Shown: positions 30,270 to 40,012, numbered from the stretch's first letter. The stretch: DNA of 64,000 bases from Luteipulveratus halotolerans (GCF_001247745.1 NZ_LAIR01000002.1:2728001-2792000), one strand, 5' to 3'. A program made the numbers and translations. The notes: generated by a model not told the origin, from the letters alone.

Positions 30270-31346
30270 ATGGGACGAGCGAGGCGAGCGCGCAAGATCG
30301 CGGCCAAGGCCGCGTACGGCGGGGGCGTGACCGCGGCAGGGGCCGCAGCCAGCGCGGCCGCGGCGTACGGCATCCTGCGCGCCGAGGCTCAGATCGCCCG
30401 TCGCGTCGTCGGCACCCCGTTCGACGACACCCCTGATGACTCCGGCACCTACGGGCACGGCTTCGGCGACCCGGTCCACCTGCTCGTCATCGGCGACTCC
30501 AGCGCCCGCGGCATGGGCGTCGACACCAAATGGCAGACCGTCGGCAGCATCGTCTCGGTCGCGGTCGCCGCGCTCACCGGTCGGCCCGTGCAGCTCACCA
30601 ACGTCTCGGTCGTCGGCGCCGAGTCGACCGACCTCGACGGCCAGATCGACCTTGCACTGGAGCAGGTGCCCGAGCCCGACGTCGCGCTGATCATGGTCGG
30701 CGCCAACGACATCACCCATCGGTTGAGCCGGTCGACGTCCGTACGCCACCTGGCCATGGCCGTCCACCGGCTGCGGGAGGTGGGTGCCGAGGTCGTCGTC
30801 GGCACCTGCCCCGACCTCGGCACGGTCAGGCCGCTCCCCCAGCCGTTGCGCGCGGTCGCGCGGCGCTACTCCCGCGACCTCGCCGCCGCCCAGACCGTCG
30901 CCGTGGTCGAGGAAGGCGGCCGGACCGTCTCGCTCGGCGACCTCATCGGCCCGGACTTCGACGAGCGGCCGACGGTGATGTTCAGCAAGGACCAGTTCCA
31001 CCCCTCGCCCGCCGGCTATGCCAGGGCGGCGTCGGCGCTGCTGCCGAGCGTGCTGGACGCTCTCGGGCACGCCACGCCTGACGCCGGCCACGTGCCCGAC
31101 CGGCGCCGCGGCGAGAGTGTCGGCCCCGTCTCCGAGACCGCCGTCCGCGCCGTGCGTGACCCGGGCAGCGAGGTCAGCGGCACCGACGTGCACGGGAGCC
31201 AGGTCGGCCATCGCGGACGCTGGGCCGTGCTGCGCAGGCGGCGTCGCCAGCCGATGCCCGATGCGGGCGAGGCGCAGGCCGAGCAGGTCGACGAAGCTCC
31301 TTCGGACCACGAGCAGCCCGGCGAGGACTCCGACCGCAGCGCCTGA
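30270..31346 (+). CDS. SGNH/GDSL-family hydrolase, membrane-anchored
   Basis: The 358-residue protein begins with a basic stretch (MGRARRARKIAAKAAYG) and an Ala-rich hydrophobic segment that probably anchors it to the membrane. The SGNH blocks follow in order: VIGDSSARGMG (block I, Ser), the Gly of block II near VVGAEST, MVGANDITH (block III, Asn), and KDQFHPSPAGYARAA (block V, Asp and His). An extended hydrophilic C-tail of about 95 residues has charged repeats. It is a lipase or esterase of unknown substrate. The ATG follows AGGG within a normal distance. Confidence 0.88.
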   Translation: MGRARRARKIAAKAAYGGGVTAAGAAASAAAAYGILRAEAQIARRVVGTPFDDTPDDSGTYGHGFGDPVHLLVIGDSSARGMGVDTKWQTVGSIVSVAVAALTGRPVQLTNVSVVGAESTDLDGQIDLALEQVPEPDVALIMVGANDITHRLSRSTSVRHLAMAVHRLREVGAEVVVGTCPDLGTVRPLPQPLRAVARRYSRDLAAAQTVAVVEEGGRTVSLGDLIGPDFDERPTVMFSKDQFHPSPAGYARAASALLPSVLDALGHATPDAGHVPDRRRGESVGPVSETAVRAVRDPGSEVSGTDVHGSQVGHRGRWAVLRRRRRQPMPDAGEAQAEQVDEAPSDHEQPGEDSDRSA

Positions 31347-31485
31347 ACGTGGCCGACCCGGCGACCGTCGTACGGACCGGGCACCCCGGCGCTGACCGCC
31401 CACGTAGAGTGGATGGCTGTGCGGTGCGGCGCTGCTGGCCGCCCGCGAGCCGGCCCGGTCACGGGCCCCGCGATCTGGAGGACAC

Positions 31486-32709
<1,224 letters not shown>

Positions 32710-32721
32710 GGCTGCCCGCAT

Positions 32722-32758
32722 GACGAAGGCCCCGACCACGACGGTCGGGGCCTTCGTC
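32722..32758. terminator. Bidirectional hairpin after the thiolase gene
   Basis: 16-bp stem (32722-32737 with 32743-32758; core AAGGCCCCGACC) and a 5-base loop. It lies between the convergent thiolase gene and the hypothetical gene at 32787. Confidence 0.88.
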
Positions 32759-32786
32759 GTACGGAGCAGGAGCTCGCCGTGCCCGG

Positions 32787-33242
32787 TCAGAGGGCCGGCC
32801 GAGGCGGCAGCACTGTGGTGGTCCAGTCGTCGCCGTCGCAGCGCCAGATCATCGTCGACTCCTCGACGCGGATGCTGTCGGGCAGCTCGCCGAAGTCCAT
32901 GCCGGCGGCCGTGACCTTCTCACCGTGCGCACTCCAGGCCGCCTTGTGCTCGGCCCGGATCCGGGTCACGTCGTCGCCGGGCATGTAGGCCATCATCGCC
33001 GCCGGCACGTCGCGCGGCTGCGTGCTGCCGTCGACCTGCAGCACCGACCACCGCTCATCGGTCATGCGGTGCGAGGACCGCACCTCGAGCGCACCGTCGG
33101 TGTGCCAGCACCACCGGATCGACCAGCCCCTCGCGTAGAGGGTGCCGTCTCGGTGCTGCTCGATAGCAGGAGCAGGCAGCGTCACCGCCCACGACGCGAA
33201 CTCGTCGGCGAATCTCGTTGCCACATCAGCGGACTCGGTCAC
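32787..33242 (-). CDS. Conserved-looking hypothetical protein
   Basis: The 151-residue soluble protein is not recognised. It is rich in Trp (ARGWSIRWCWHTDGALEV near residue 38, STMIWRCDGDDWTTTVLPP at the end) and has an alpha/beta mix without membrane segments or signal peptide. It ends just before the thiolase hairpin. Codon use is like the neighbours, so it is likely a real gene. The start ATG is followed by TESADVATRFADEFASW, which looks like an amphipathic helix. Confidence 0.6.
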   Translation of the reverse strand: MTESADVATRFADEFASWAVTLPAPAIEQHRDGTLYARGWSIRWCWHTDGALEVRSSHRMTDERWSVLQVDGSTQPRDVPAAMMAYMPGDDVTRIRAEHKAAWSAHGEKVTAAGMDFGELPDSIRVEESTMIWRCDGDDWTTTVLPPRPAL

Positions 33243-33281
33243 GATGCGCGAGCCTATCGACCGTGAGGTGACCGCGGGCGG

Positions 33282-33587
33282 CTACGCGAGGAGCCGTCGT
33301 ACGCCGGCGAGCCGGGTCGCGAGGTCGAGGTCGGCTGCGAGGCCGGCAGCGCACACGTCGTACGCCATGACGGTGAGCTGGTCGGGCAGGACAGCGGGGC
33401 CGAGGTCGGGTACGGCGGCGGGCTCGCGACCCTGCGCCGTCGCGGTCGCGTCGGCCAGCTGCTGGACCAGCTCGCGGACGGCCGGCGCATGAGAAAGCGC
33501 GCGGTCCAACGGCAGCTGATGCCACCGCTGGACCACGCGCCTCAGCTCGACCGCCACGTCATCGGTGACCGGCGAGCGATGAGTCAT
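33282..33587 (-). CDS. Small conserved-looking hypothetical protein
   Basis: The 101-residue protein is mostly helical by composition (DDVAVELRRVVQRWHQLPLD, VRELVQQLADATATA, LAADLDLATRLAGVRRLLA) with no known motif. It starts 4 bases after the stop of the Bax-inhibitor-like gene, so it is in the same transcript. That tight link is the only clue to its job. Confidence 0.6.
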   Translation of the reverse strand: MTHRSPVTDDVAVELRRVVQRWHQLPLDRALSHAPAVRELVQQLADATATAQGREPAAVPDLGPAVLPDQLTVMAYDVCAAGLAADLDLATRLAGVRRLLA

Positions 33588-33591
33588 GCGA

Positions 33592-34542
33592 TCAGTCGCG
33601 CAGACGCGCGAGCAGGCGCAGGATCTCGAGGTAGAGCCACACGACGCTCACGATCAGACCGTGGGCCATGAGCCACGAGTACTTCTCGGGCAGTCCCGCG
33701 CGCACGCCCTGGTCGATCGTGTCGAAGTCGATCGCGAGGGAGTACGACGCCAGGCCGACTGCGAAGATCGAGATGCCGATGCCCAACGGGCCAGAGCCGC
33801 CCAGGCCGAACGGCTCGTCGAAAACGCCGACGAGCTGGAGCACCAGGTTGACCAGGGCGAAGAGCACGTACCCGATGAGCATCAGGCCGAAGATCCGGCG
33901 CGAGCGCGCGGTCACCTTGATGACCCCGAACTTCCAGCCGGCGAACATGCCGGCGAACACGCACAGCGTCGCCAGGACTGCCTGGAAGACGATGCCTTCG
34001 TAGCCGGGAATGTCGTTGAACGTCTGGCTGATCGCACCGACGAACAGGCCCTCGAGCGCGGCGTACAGCACGATCAGAGGGACGGAGATCGTCTTCTTGA
34101 ACGCGATGACCAGTCCGAGGACGAGCGTGCCGACCAGGCCGACGCCCCACAGCCCCATCCCGGCCGACTCGTTCTGCGATGAGAGGTACCAGGCGCCTCC
34201 GGCGAAGACGAGCACGATCGCGAACAGGCCGAGCGTCTTCATGACGACGTCGTCGAGCGTCATCCGACCCGTCTGCTGCGGCGTTGCGGTGCCCGCGTTG
34301 TACATCTGCTCCAGCTGCTGGTTGCTCAGCTGGTCCTGGGCACCCCACGCAGCGCCCATCCCGGCACCCTGCTGCGGCTGCTGACCCCACTGCGGCTGAC
34401 CCTGCGGCCCACCCTGCTGACCGAACTGCGGCTGGGAGGGCATGCCCTGCTGGGGCTGGCCCTGACCCTGCTGGCCGAACCCGGCGTACCGGCCCTCGGA
34501 CAGCTCCTTCTCGAACCGGTTGAACACCGGGTTGCTTGCCAT
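33592..34542 (-). CDS. Bax inhibitor-1/YccA-like membrane protein
   Basis: The 316-residue protein has a soluble N-terminal part of about 95 residues rich in Gln, Gly and Pro (GQQGQGQPQQG, PQFGQQGGPQGQPQWGQQ), then seven membrane segments of the Bax1-I/YccA family. Typical pieces are VPLIVLYAALEGLFVGAIS and FGVIKVTARSRRIFGLML. The start at 34542 (MASNPVFNRFEKEL) is supported by GGAGGAGCA right before the ATG. Family members act on calcium leak or protease (FtsH) control. Here no partner is seen beyond the small downstream gene. Confidence 0.9.
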   Translation of the reverse strand: MASNPVFNRFEKELSEGRYAGFGQQGQGQPQQGMPSQPQFGQQGGPQGQPQWGQQPQQGAGMGAAWGAQDQLSNQQLEQMYNAGTATPQQTGRMTLDDVVMKTLGLFAIVLVFAGGAWYLSSQNESAGMGLWGVGLVGTLVLGLVIAFKKTISVPLIVLYAALEGLFVGAISQTFNDIPGYEGIVFQAVLATLCVFAGMFAGWKFGVIKVTARSRRIFGLMLIGYVLFALVNLVLQLVGVFDEPFGLGGSGPLGIGISIFAVGLASYSLAIDFDTIDQGVRAGLPEKYSWLMAHGLIVSVVWLYLEILRLLARLRD

Positions 34543-34643
34543 TGCTCCTCCAGGCGTCATGGTGTACGCGTCCAACGCGCGTCTGACTCACAGTGTAGAA
34601 GCGACGGCGCCGCCTGAGAGTTCCCGAGCCACGAACGTGACTT

Positions 34644-34685
34644 GAACGAGTCCAGAAAACCTCCCCGCAAAGTCTTAACTCGTTC
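34644..34685. promoter_or_regulatory. Inverted repeat before furA, possible FurA operator
   Basis: GAACGAGT (34644-34651) and ACTCGTTC (34678-34685) form 8-bp arms separated by 26 bases that include an A-rich run (CCAGAAAACC). They lie about 25-65 bases before the furA start. In mycobacteria FurA binds its own AT-rich promoter region, so this is a plausible site. Confidence 0.4.
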
Positions 34686-34709
34686 CAGATTGGCCGTGAG
34701 GGTGGTCAC

Positions 34710-35160
34710 ATGGCCCCGGCTTACGAGGACGTGCTCCGCGGTGCCGGTCTGCGGGTGACGCGGCCGCGCACTGCTGTGCTCGCCGTGCTCGAGCACCACC
34801 CCCACTCCGACAGCGCGGCCGTCTTCGACGCGGTCCGGGCCGACCTGCCCACCGTCTCGCGCCAGGCGGTCTACGACTGCCTCGCCGCGCTCAGCGGGGC
34901 CGGGCTCGTACGCCGCATCCAGCCGGCCGGGTCGAGCGCGCTACGAGCTACGCGTCGGCGACAACCACCACCACCTCGTGTGCCGCTCGTGCGGGGCGGT
35001 CGTCGACACCGACTGCGCCGACGGCGCCGCGCCGTGCCTGCACCCCACCGACGACCACGGCTTCGCGATCGACGAGGCCGAGGTCATCTTCTGGGGCGTG
35101 TGCCCCGCCTGCAGCTCCGCCTCTTCCACGACCACCCAGCACCACACGAAAGGATCCTGA
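34710..35160 (+). pseudogene. furA: furA, catalase-linked Fur-family repressor, frameshifted
   Basis: The 5' half reads a normal FurA: YEDVLRGAGLRVTRPRTAV, SRQAVYDCLAALSGAGLVRRIQPAGSS. At about 34935-34945 the frame then breaks. The continuation RYELRVGDNHHHLVCRSCG, with cysteine pairs CRSCG and CPACS, is found in the +1 frame and ends at the TGA at 35158-35160. Relative to known FurA (GSVARYE), either one base is extra or two are missing in GGGTCGAGCGCGC. If real, the HTH domain is kept but the metal-binding and dimer domain is lost, and the first frame runs straight into katG (see findings). If it is an assembly error, the gene is a normal 149-residue FurA. The stop overlaps the katG start (TGATG), which shows coupling. 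Confidence 0.8.
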
Positions 35161-37400
35161 TGTCCGTGAACGAGTCCGGCGAGCACGTCGACCAGACCAC
35201 CGAGGTCGGCGAGATGAACGACGAGGGCGCCACCAACGGGTGCCCCGTCGTCCACGACCTGATCCCGCCGACCCAGGGCGACGCCAACCAGCAGTGGTGG
35301 CCGAAGCGGCTCAACCTGCGCATCCTCGCCAAGAACCCGGCTGTCGCCAACCCGCTCGGTGAGCAGTTCGACTACGCCGCAGCGTTCAACGCGCTCGACC
35401 TGGCAGCCGTGAAGAAGGACATCGCCGAGGTGCTCACCACCTCACAGGACTGGTGGCCCGCCGACTTCGGCCACTACGGACCGCTGATGATCCGGATGGC
35501 CTGGCACTCGGCCGGCACCTACCGCATCAGCGACGGACGCGGCGGAGCCGGCAGCGGCCAGCAGCGGTTCGCACCGCTGAACAGCTGGCCCGACAACGGC
35601 AACCTCGACAAGGCCCGCCGCCTGCTGTGGCCGGTCAAGCGCAAGTACGGCGAGAGCCTGTCGTGGGCCGACCTGCTCGTGCTCACCGGCAACGTGGCCC
35701 TGGAGTCGATGGGCTTCTCGACGTTCGGGTACGCCGGCGGTCGCGTCGACGCGTGGGAGCCGGACGACGACGTGTACTGGGGCTCGGAGACCACCTGGCT
35801 CGGCGACGCCCGCTACACCGGCGAGCGCGACCTGGAGCGTCCGCTCGCGGCCGTCCAGATGGGCCTGATCTACGTCAACCCCGAGGGCCCCAACGGCGAG
35901 CCCGACTCGGTCAAGGCGGCCGTCGACATCCGCGAGACGTTCCGTCGTATGGCGATGAACGACGAGGAGACCGTCGCGCTGATCGCCGGCGGTCACACGT
36001 TCGGCAAGACCCACGGTGCGGCCGATCCCGAGGCGCACGTCGGCCCCGAGCCCGAGGGCGCTCCGCTGGAGCAGGGCGGCCTCGGCTGGAAGAACAGCTT
36101 CGGCAGCGGCAAGGGTCGCGACGCCATCACCAGCGGCATCGAGGTCACCTGGACCGCGACGCCGACCGCCTGGGACAACAGCTTCTTCGAGACGTTGTTC
36201 GCGCACGAGTGGGAGCTCACCCAGAGCCCGGCCGGCGCCAACCAGTGGCAGCCCGAGGACGGCGGCGGAGCCAACACCGTGCCCGACCCCGAGGACGGCA
36301 CCCTCAACCGCCCGCCGACCATGCTCACCACCGACCTGTCGCTGCGGTTCGACCCGGCGTACGAGAAGATCTCGCGCCGTTTCCTGGAGAACCCGCAGGA
36401 GTTCGCCGACGCCTTCGCCCGCGCGTGGTTCAAGCTGACCCACCGCGACATGGGCCCGAAGGTGCGCTACCTCGGACCGGAGGTGCCGCAGGAGGAGCTC
36501 ATCTGGCAGGACCCGGTGCCGGCAGCCGAGGGAACGCTCGTCAGCGAGTCCGACGTCGCCGACCTCAAGGCGCGCATCCGCGAGAGCGGACTCGGTGTCG
36601 ACCGCCTCGTCTCGACCGCGTGGGCCGCAGCGGGCTCGTTCCGCGGCAGCGACAAGCGGGGCGGCGCCAACGGTGCACGCATCCGCCTGGAGCCGCAGCG
36701 CAGCTGGGAGGCCAACGACCCGCAGCAGCTGCAGGAGGTGCTCGGCGTGCTCGAGGGCGTGCAGAAGGCGTTCAACGACGCCGGTGGCGCGCAGGTCTCG
36801 CTCGCCGACCTGATCGTGCTCGCCGGTGGCGTGGGCGTCGAGGACGCGGCCCAGGCCGCGGGCTCCGACGTGCAGGTGCCGTTCCGACCGGGCCGCACGG
36901 ACGCCACCCAGGAGCAGACCGACGTCGAGTCGTTCGAGCCGCTGGAGCCGCGCATCGACGGCTTCCGCAACTATGACGCCGGCGACACCGGCATGCCCGC
37001 CGAGCACGCGCTCGTCGACCGGGCCAACCTGCTCAACCTGTCGGCACCCGAGATGACCGTCCTCGTCGGCGGTCTGCGCGTGCTCGGCGCCAACTCCGGT
37101 GGCTCGCAGGTCGGCGTCCTCACCGACAAGCCCGGCCAGCTGACCAACGACTACTTCGTCAACCTGCTCGACCTCGGGACGACGTGGCAGCCGGCCGGCG
37201 GCAACGGCCGGTACGCCGGCACCGGCGCCCACGGTCAGAGCTGGACGGGCAGCCGCGCCGACCTGGTGTTCAGCAGCAACGCCGAGCTGCGCGCGGTCGC
37301 CGAGGTCTACGCCTCCGACGACGCCCGCGAGAAGTTCGTGCAGGACTTCGTCGCCGCCTGGACCAAGGTCATGGAGCTCGACAGGTTCGACCTGCGCTGA
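35160..37400 (+). CDS. katG: Catalase-peroxidase KatG
   Basis: The 746-residue haem enzyme breaks down hydrogen peroxide and acts as a peroxidase. The N-terminal domain has the distal site MIRMAWHSAGTYRISDGRGG (Arg, Trp, His), the Tyr of the Trp-Tyr-Met crosslink in YVNPEGPNG, and the Met in ETFRRMAMND. The proximal His is in ALIAGGHTFGKTHGA. The C-terminal domain is the usual degenerate copy. The ATG at 35160 shares its A with the furA stop. The pair is transcribed from the furA promoter, as in mycobacteria, and is followed by a strong terminator. Confidence 0.96.
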   Translation: MSVNESGEHVDQTTEVGEMNDEGATNGCPVVHDLIPPTQGDANQQWWPKRLNLRILAKNPAVANPLGEQFDYAAAFNALDLAAVKKDIAEVLTTSQDWWPADFGHYGPLMIRMAWHSAGTYRISDGRGGAGSGQQRFAPLNSWPDNGNLDKARRLLWPVKRKYGESLSWADLLVLTGNVALESMGFSTFGYAGGRVDAWEPDDDVYWGSETTWLGDARYTGERDLERPLAAVQMGLIYVNPEGPNGEPDSVKAAVDIRETFRRMAMNDEETVALIAGGHTFGKTHGAADPEAHVGPEPEGAPLEQGGLGWKNSFGSGKGRDAITSGIEVTWTATPTAWDNSFFETLFAHEWELTQSPAGANQWQPEDGGGANTVPDPEDGTLNRPPTMLTTDLSLRFDPAYEKISRRFLENPQEFADAFARAWFKLTHRDMGPKVRYLGPEVPQEELIWQDPVPAAEGTLVSESDVADLKARIRESGLGVDRLVSTAWAAAGSFRGSDKRGGANGARIRLEPQRSWEANDPQQLQEVLGVLEGVQKAFNDAGGAQVSLADLIVLAGGVGVEDAAQAAGSDVQVPFRPGRTDATQEQTDVESFEPLEPRIDGFRNYDAGDTGMPAEHALVDRANLLNLSAPEMTVLVGGLRVLGANSGGSQVGVLTDKPGQLTNDYFVNLLDLGTTWQPAGGNGRYAGTGAHGQSWTGSRADLVFSSNAELRAVAEVYASDDAREKFVQDFVAAWTKVMELDRFDLR

Positions 37401-37430
37401 CGCGCACCCGTCGTACGACGACGGCGTACG

Positions 37431-37467
37431 GCACGAGGCCCGCAGCGACGCGCTGCGGGCCTCGTGC
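37431..37467 (+). terminator. katG terminator hairpin
   Basis: Perfect 16-bp stem, GCACGAGGCCCGCAGC (37431-37446) with 37452-37467, and a 5-base loop, 31 bases after the katG stop. It is also close to the 3' end of the tRNA gene read from the other strand, and may end both. Confidence 0.88.
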
Positions 37468-37480
37468 ATGCCAGGTGCCG

Positions 37481-37555
37481 TGCCCTCGACGGGACTCGAA
37501 CCCGCACCGGAAGCGATTTTAAGTCGCCTGCCTCTGCCAGTTGGGCCACGAGGGC
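37481..37555 (-). tRNA. tRNA with anticodon UAA (Leu by anticodon), short variable loop
   Basis: The minus strand folds into a full cloverleaf of 75 nt. The acceptor stem is GCCCTCG with CGAGGGC, the anticodon stem GGCGA/TCGCT with loop CTTAAAA (anticodon TAA), and the T arm GCGGG-TTCGAGT-CCCGT. The discriminator base is A and CCA is not encoded. The variable loop has only 6 bases (TCCGGT), so it lacks the long arm expected of leucine tRNAs. The D stem is slightly irregular. Leucine is assigned from the anticodon only; see the findings. Confidence 0.85.
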
Positions 37556-37667
37556 GCACTCAGCGTACGGGCGCGGGGCCTGCGCCCTCACGGCAGCGCT
37601 CGTCCTCGCGCCGGGCCGAGACCGAAGGAATACCGCGCCTTTTGGCGATTTCCTGACGTTCTCGGCA

Positions 37668-37686
37668 CAAAGGTGGTGCGATGGGG
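37668..37686. promoter_or_regulatory. 19-bp shared motif upstream of first XRE gene
   Basis: CAAAGGTGGTGCGATGGGG lies 44 bases before the start of the XRE gene at 37730. It matches 17 of 19 bases of CAAAGATGGTGCGATGAGG at 39994-40012, between the protease and the second XRE gene. Two near-identical copies near paralogous regulators suggest a common binding site or promoter element. Confidence 0.55.
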
Positions 37687-37729
37687 CGTTGTCACGGGGA
37701 CTGGGCCGACGAGGAGAGACGTCACGACG

Positions 37730-38653
37730 ATGGAGCAGACGCGCGAAGTGGGCACGGCGCCCACGATCCCGGACCGGGACCCCACGGGTGCCGAGTTCGC
37801 CCGGGTGCTGCACGCCTCGATCCTGACCCGCGGTCTCGCGCTGAGCCGGTTGCGCGACCATCTCGCGGCACGCGGCCAGCACGTCGGCGTGAGCACCCTG
37901 TCGTACTGGCAGAACGGCGCGCGTCGCCCCACGACGCGGTCGCTGCCGGTGATCCAGGCGCTCGAGGAGGTGCTCGACATCCCTGCGGGCACGCTCACGA
38001 CCCTGCTGCCCGCCGACCTCGAACGCGCCTCCCGCCAGGGCCGCTTCAGCGCGGCCGCGAGCTTTGCCGGCACCGTCGACCGCCTCGTCCGCGAGATGGG
38101 TACGACCGGCCCCGGCCACACCGTCAACCTCAGCGTCATCGAACGCCTCGTGATCGGCAGCACCGGTGCCCTGGAGCACAAGGAGGTGCACCAGGTCATC
38201 CGCGCCATCGACGACGTCGACCGGCAGATCGTCACCTACCAGGGCGAGCGCGGCTGCGACGTCGAGCTGCTGCGCCTGGAGGCCACGAGCGGCTGCCGCG
38301 TCGGCCGCACCCGCACCGACGCCGAGGCGGGTCTGCTGCTGGTCGAGCTGCTCTTCGACCGCAACCTGCGCCGCCACGAGCCGCACGTCTTCCAGTACCG
38401 CATCACCGACGGCAACAGCCTGCCGATGACCGAGCACTACCGCCTGCACATCCAGCGCGGCGGTATCCACGTCGCCGAGATCGAGTTCCAGCCGGACCGG
38501 TTGCCGTCCCAGGTCGAGGAGTTCTACCGCCGCAACCTCGAGGAGCCCGACGTACGCCGACGCGTCGTCGACCTCCAGGACGGCAACCGGGCCTACCTGG
38601 TCACCGAACAGCTCGTCCCCGGGATCTCAGGGCTGTCCTGGTCCTGGGACTGA
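37730..38653 (+). CDS. XRE-family HTH regulator, paralogue 1
   Basis: The 307-residue protein has an N-terminal helix-turn-helix of Cro/CI type (FARVLHASILTRGLALSRLR, then HVGVSTLSYWQNGARRPTTR) and a C-terminal domain of about 200 residues with many acidic and Arg residues. That domain holds EVHQVIRAIDDVDRQIVTYQ and TEHYRLHIQRGGIHVAEIEF. I recognise no named domain there. It is a clear paralogue of the gene at 40125, with the same HTH core, the same middle and the ending GISGLSWSWD against CISGLSWEYD. The ATG at 37730 has GAGGAG about 13 bases upstream. Its 3' end overlaps the convergent secreted-protein gene by 53 bases. Confidence 0.85.
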   Translation: MEQTREVGTAPTIPDRDPTGAEFARVLHASILTRGLALSRLRDHLAARGQHVGVSTLSYWQNGARRPTTRSLPVIQALEEVLDIPAGTLTTLLPADLERASRQGRFSAAASFAGTVDRLVREMGTTGPGHTVNLSVIERLVIGSTGALEHKEVHQVIRAIDDVDRQIVTYQGERGCDVELLRLEATSGCRVGRTRTDAEAGLLLVELLFDRNLRRHEPHVFQYRITDGNSLPMTEHYRLHIQRGGIHVAEIEFQPDRLPSQVEEFYRRNLEEPDVRRRVVDLQDGNRAYLVTEQLVPGISGLSWSWD

Positions 38654-39393
38654 GCGCCACCGCACCGGCTGCGAGCGCGGCCACACCGCCCGCACCCCAC
38701 ACGACACCGTGGGTCGTGCCGGCAGCCTTCGGCGCCGACACCGCGTAGCCACCGGCGTAGCCCGAGGTGTCGTACGCGCTGCCCGGCAGCTTGTCGGAGT
38801 AGCGGTCGTGCACCAGGGCGGCGTACTCCGCGACGGTTGCCGAACCCTTGCCGAGCGCCGAGCGGGCATCAGTGTCGAGGGCGACGACCCGGCCGCCACG
38901 CACCGCGTACCACGCATCGACCTGCGGCTCGTGCAGCAGCGGGCTGCCCTGCGCGGCCGCAGCCATCCGGGCCTCGGTGTCTCCGGAGGCGACGTTGACC
39001 GCCCGCCAGACGCCGTCGGCCTGTGGTGCTGAGGCCACCGAGGCCTTCTCCGAGCCGAGCGCGTACGTCGTCACGGCGTACCTCGCCTCACCGACCGGCC
39101 CGGCACCCGAACGGACGAAGGCCGGGCTGAGCTCGTACACGGGCACCGCGTCGGCTGCCTTCTGCGGGACGGCGTCCCTGCTCGGTGCGACTCCGGTCGC
39201 CTTGGCCTTCTCGGTGGCGTAGCGCTGGAGCACGCCGTCCGAGACGGCTCGTGAGGCGGCGGCGTCGGCCGAGGCGGCGTACGACGACCCGACGGGGCCG
39301 CAGGGCACCACCGTCGGCCGAGGCCGACGCGATCGGCAGGAACGTGAGGGCGCCGGCTCCGATGAGGCCGACGGTGAGAGCACGTGTGGTCAT
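38601..39393 (-). pseudogene. Secreted, C-terminally anchored protein with frameshift after the signal peptide
   Basis: The ATG at 39393 starts a typical signal peptide (MTTRALTVGLIGAGALTFLP, then IASASA), but that frame continues into Arg-rich nonsense. The sensible body begins just after it in the +1 frame (CGPVGSSYAASADAAA) and continues for some 230 residues with DAWYAVRGGRVVALDTDARS. It ends in one membrane segment (THGVVWGAGGVAALAAGAVA) and a basic tail (RTRTALRSRGRAVR). The protein would thus be exported and held at the outer face of the membrane. One extra base (or two missing) near 39300-39320 explains the break. It could be a real mutation or a sequence error. It starts two bases after the protease stop, so both are one operon. 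Confidence 0.65.
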
Positions 39394-39395
39394 CG

Positions 39396-39965
39396 TCAGG
39401 CCCCGATCCCGTAGAGCGAGTGCGTCCAGCTGAACGAGCCGTTGCTGCGGTACCAGCTGTAGGACCCGTAGTTGTAGCGGCTGTCGTCCGGCCACGGGTT
39501 GTACCAGCTGACCTCGCCGTAGGAGTCGTCGTAGCCGTAGATCGACATCATGTGGCCGCCGCCGGAGGACCACTGGATGCGGGTGTTGAGCGGCCGACCG
39601 GCGTTGACGTCGGCGACGACCGTGGCGAAGTTGACCGGGTACGACACGTAGTAGCCGGGGTTGATGCCGAGGGCGTCGAACGCCCGCTGGTCGTTGCCGA
39701 GCGTGGCCTGGTCGTTGGGGCACTGATAGCTCGTGCTGCGCCCGAACGCCAGGTTGCAGAACGTGTTCTGCGAGACCGAGACGCCGTGGTACGCCGCGAT
39801 CGTGTTGCCCGTGGCCGCCCAGCACCAGTTCGACTGCTGCTGCGCCTGCCCGTAGATGTTGAGGTCCCGCGACGTCGCGTGCGCGGGGACCGCCGTGCTG
39901 ACGACGGCTCCTGCGAGCACGACGGCCGCACCGGCGCGTCTCAGATGAGGGGAGATTCGTCTCAT
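39396..39965 (-). CDS. Secreted papain-like cysteine protease (C39/C70-like)
   Basis: The 189-residue protein has a Sec signal peptide (MRRISPHLRR, AGAAVVLAGAVVSTAVPAHA) cut after Ala30. The catalytic Cys48 is in QQQSNWCWAATGNTIAAYHG and His138 in SSGGGHMMSIYGYDD. Asn156/Asp160 in YNPWPDD complete a papain-like triad. Two further cysteines (Cys70, Cys82) may form a disulfide. Similar small exported proteases occur in streptomycetes and are distantly like the AvrRpt2 family. The target is unknown; the partner gene right after it is a candidate substrate or anchor. The ATG is preceded by GAGAGGAAG. It is divergent from the second XRE gene. Confidence 0.85.
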   Translation of the reverse strand: MRRISPHLRRAGAAVVLAGAVVSTAVPAHATSRDLNIYGQAQQQSNWCWAATGNTIAAYHGVSVSQNTFCNLAFGRSTSYQCPNDQATLGNDQRAFDALGINPGYYVSYPVNFATVVADVNAGRPLNTRIQWSSGGGHMMSIYGYDDSYGEVSWYNPWPDDSRYNYGSYSWYRSNGSFSWTHSLYGIGA

Positions 39966-39993
39966 GGGGGGCACTTCCTCTCTCGAAGTGGCC

Positions 39994-40012
39994 CAAAGAT
40001 GGTGCGATGAGG
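39994..40012. promoter_or_regulatory. Second copy of the 19-bp motif
   Basis: CAAAGATGGTGCGATGAGG lies 29 bases before the protease start (minus strand) and 113 before the second XRE start. It matches 17 of 19 bases of 37668-37686. The first copy lies before XRE paralogue 1, so both regulators or both promoters may be tied together. Confidence 0.55.

Noticed and set aside
34710..37400. Programmed frameshift between furA and katG
   Set aside because: No slippery heptamer or downstream structure is seen at about 34935-34945, and FurA homologues need no shift. Mutation or error is more likely.
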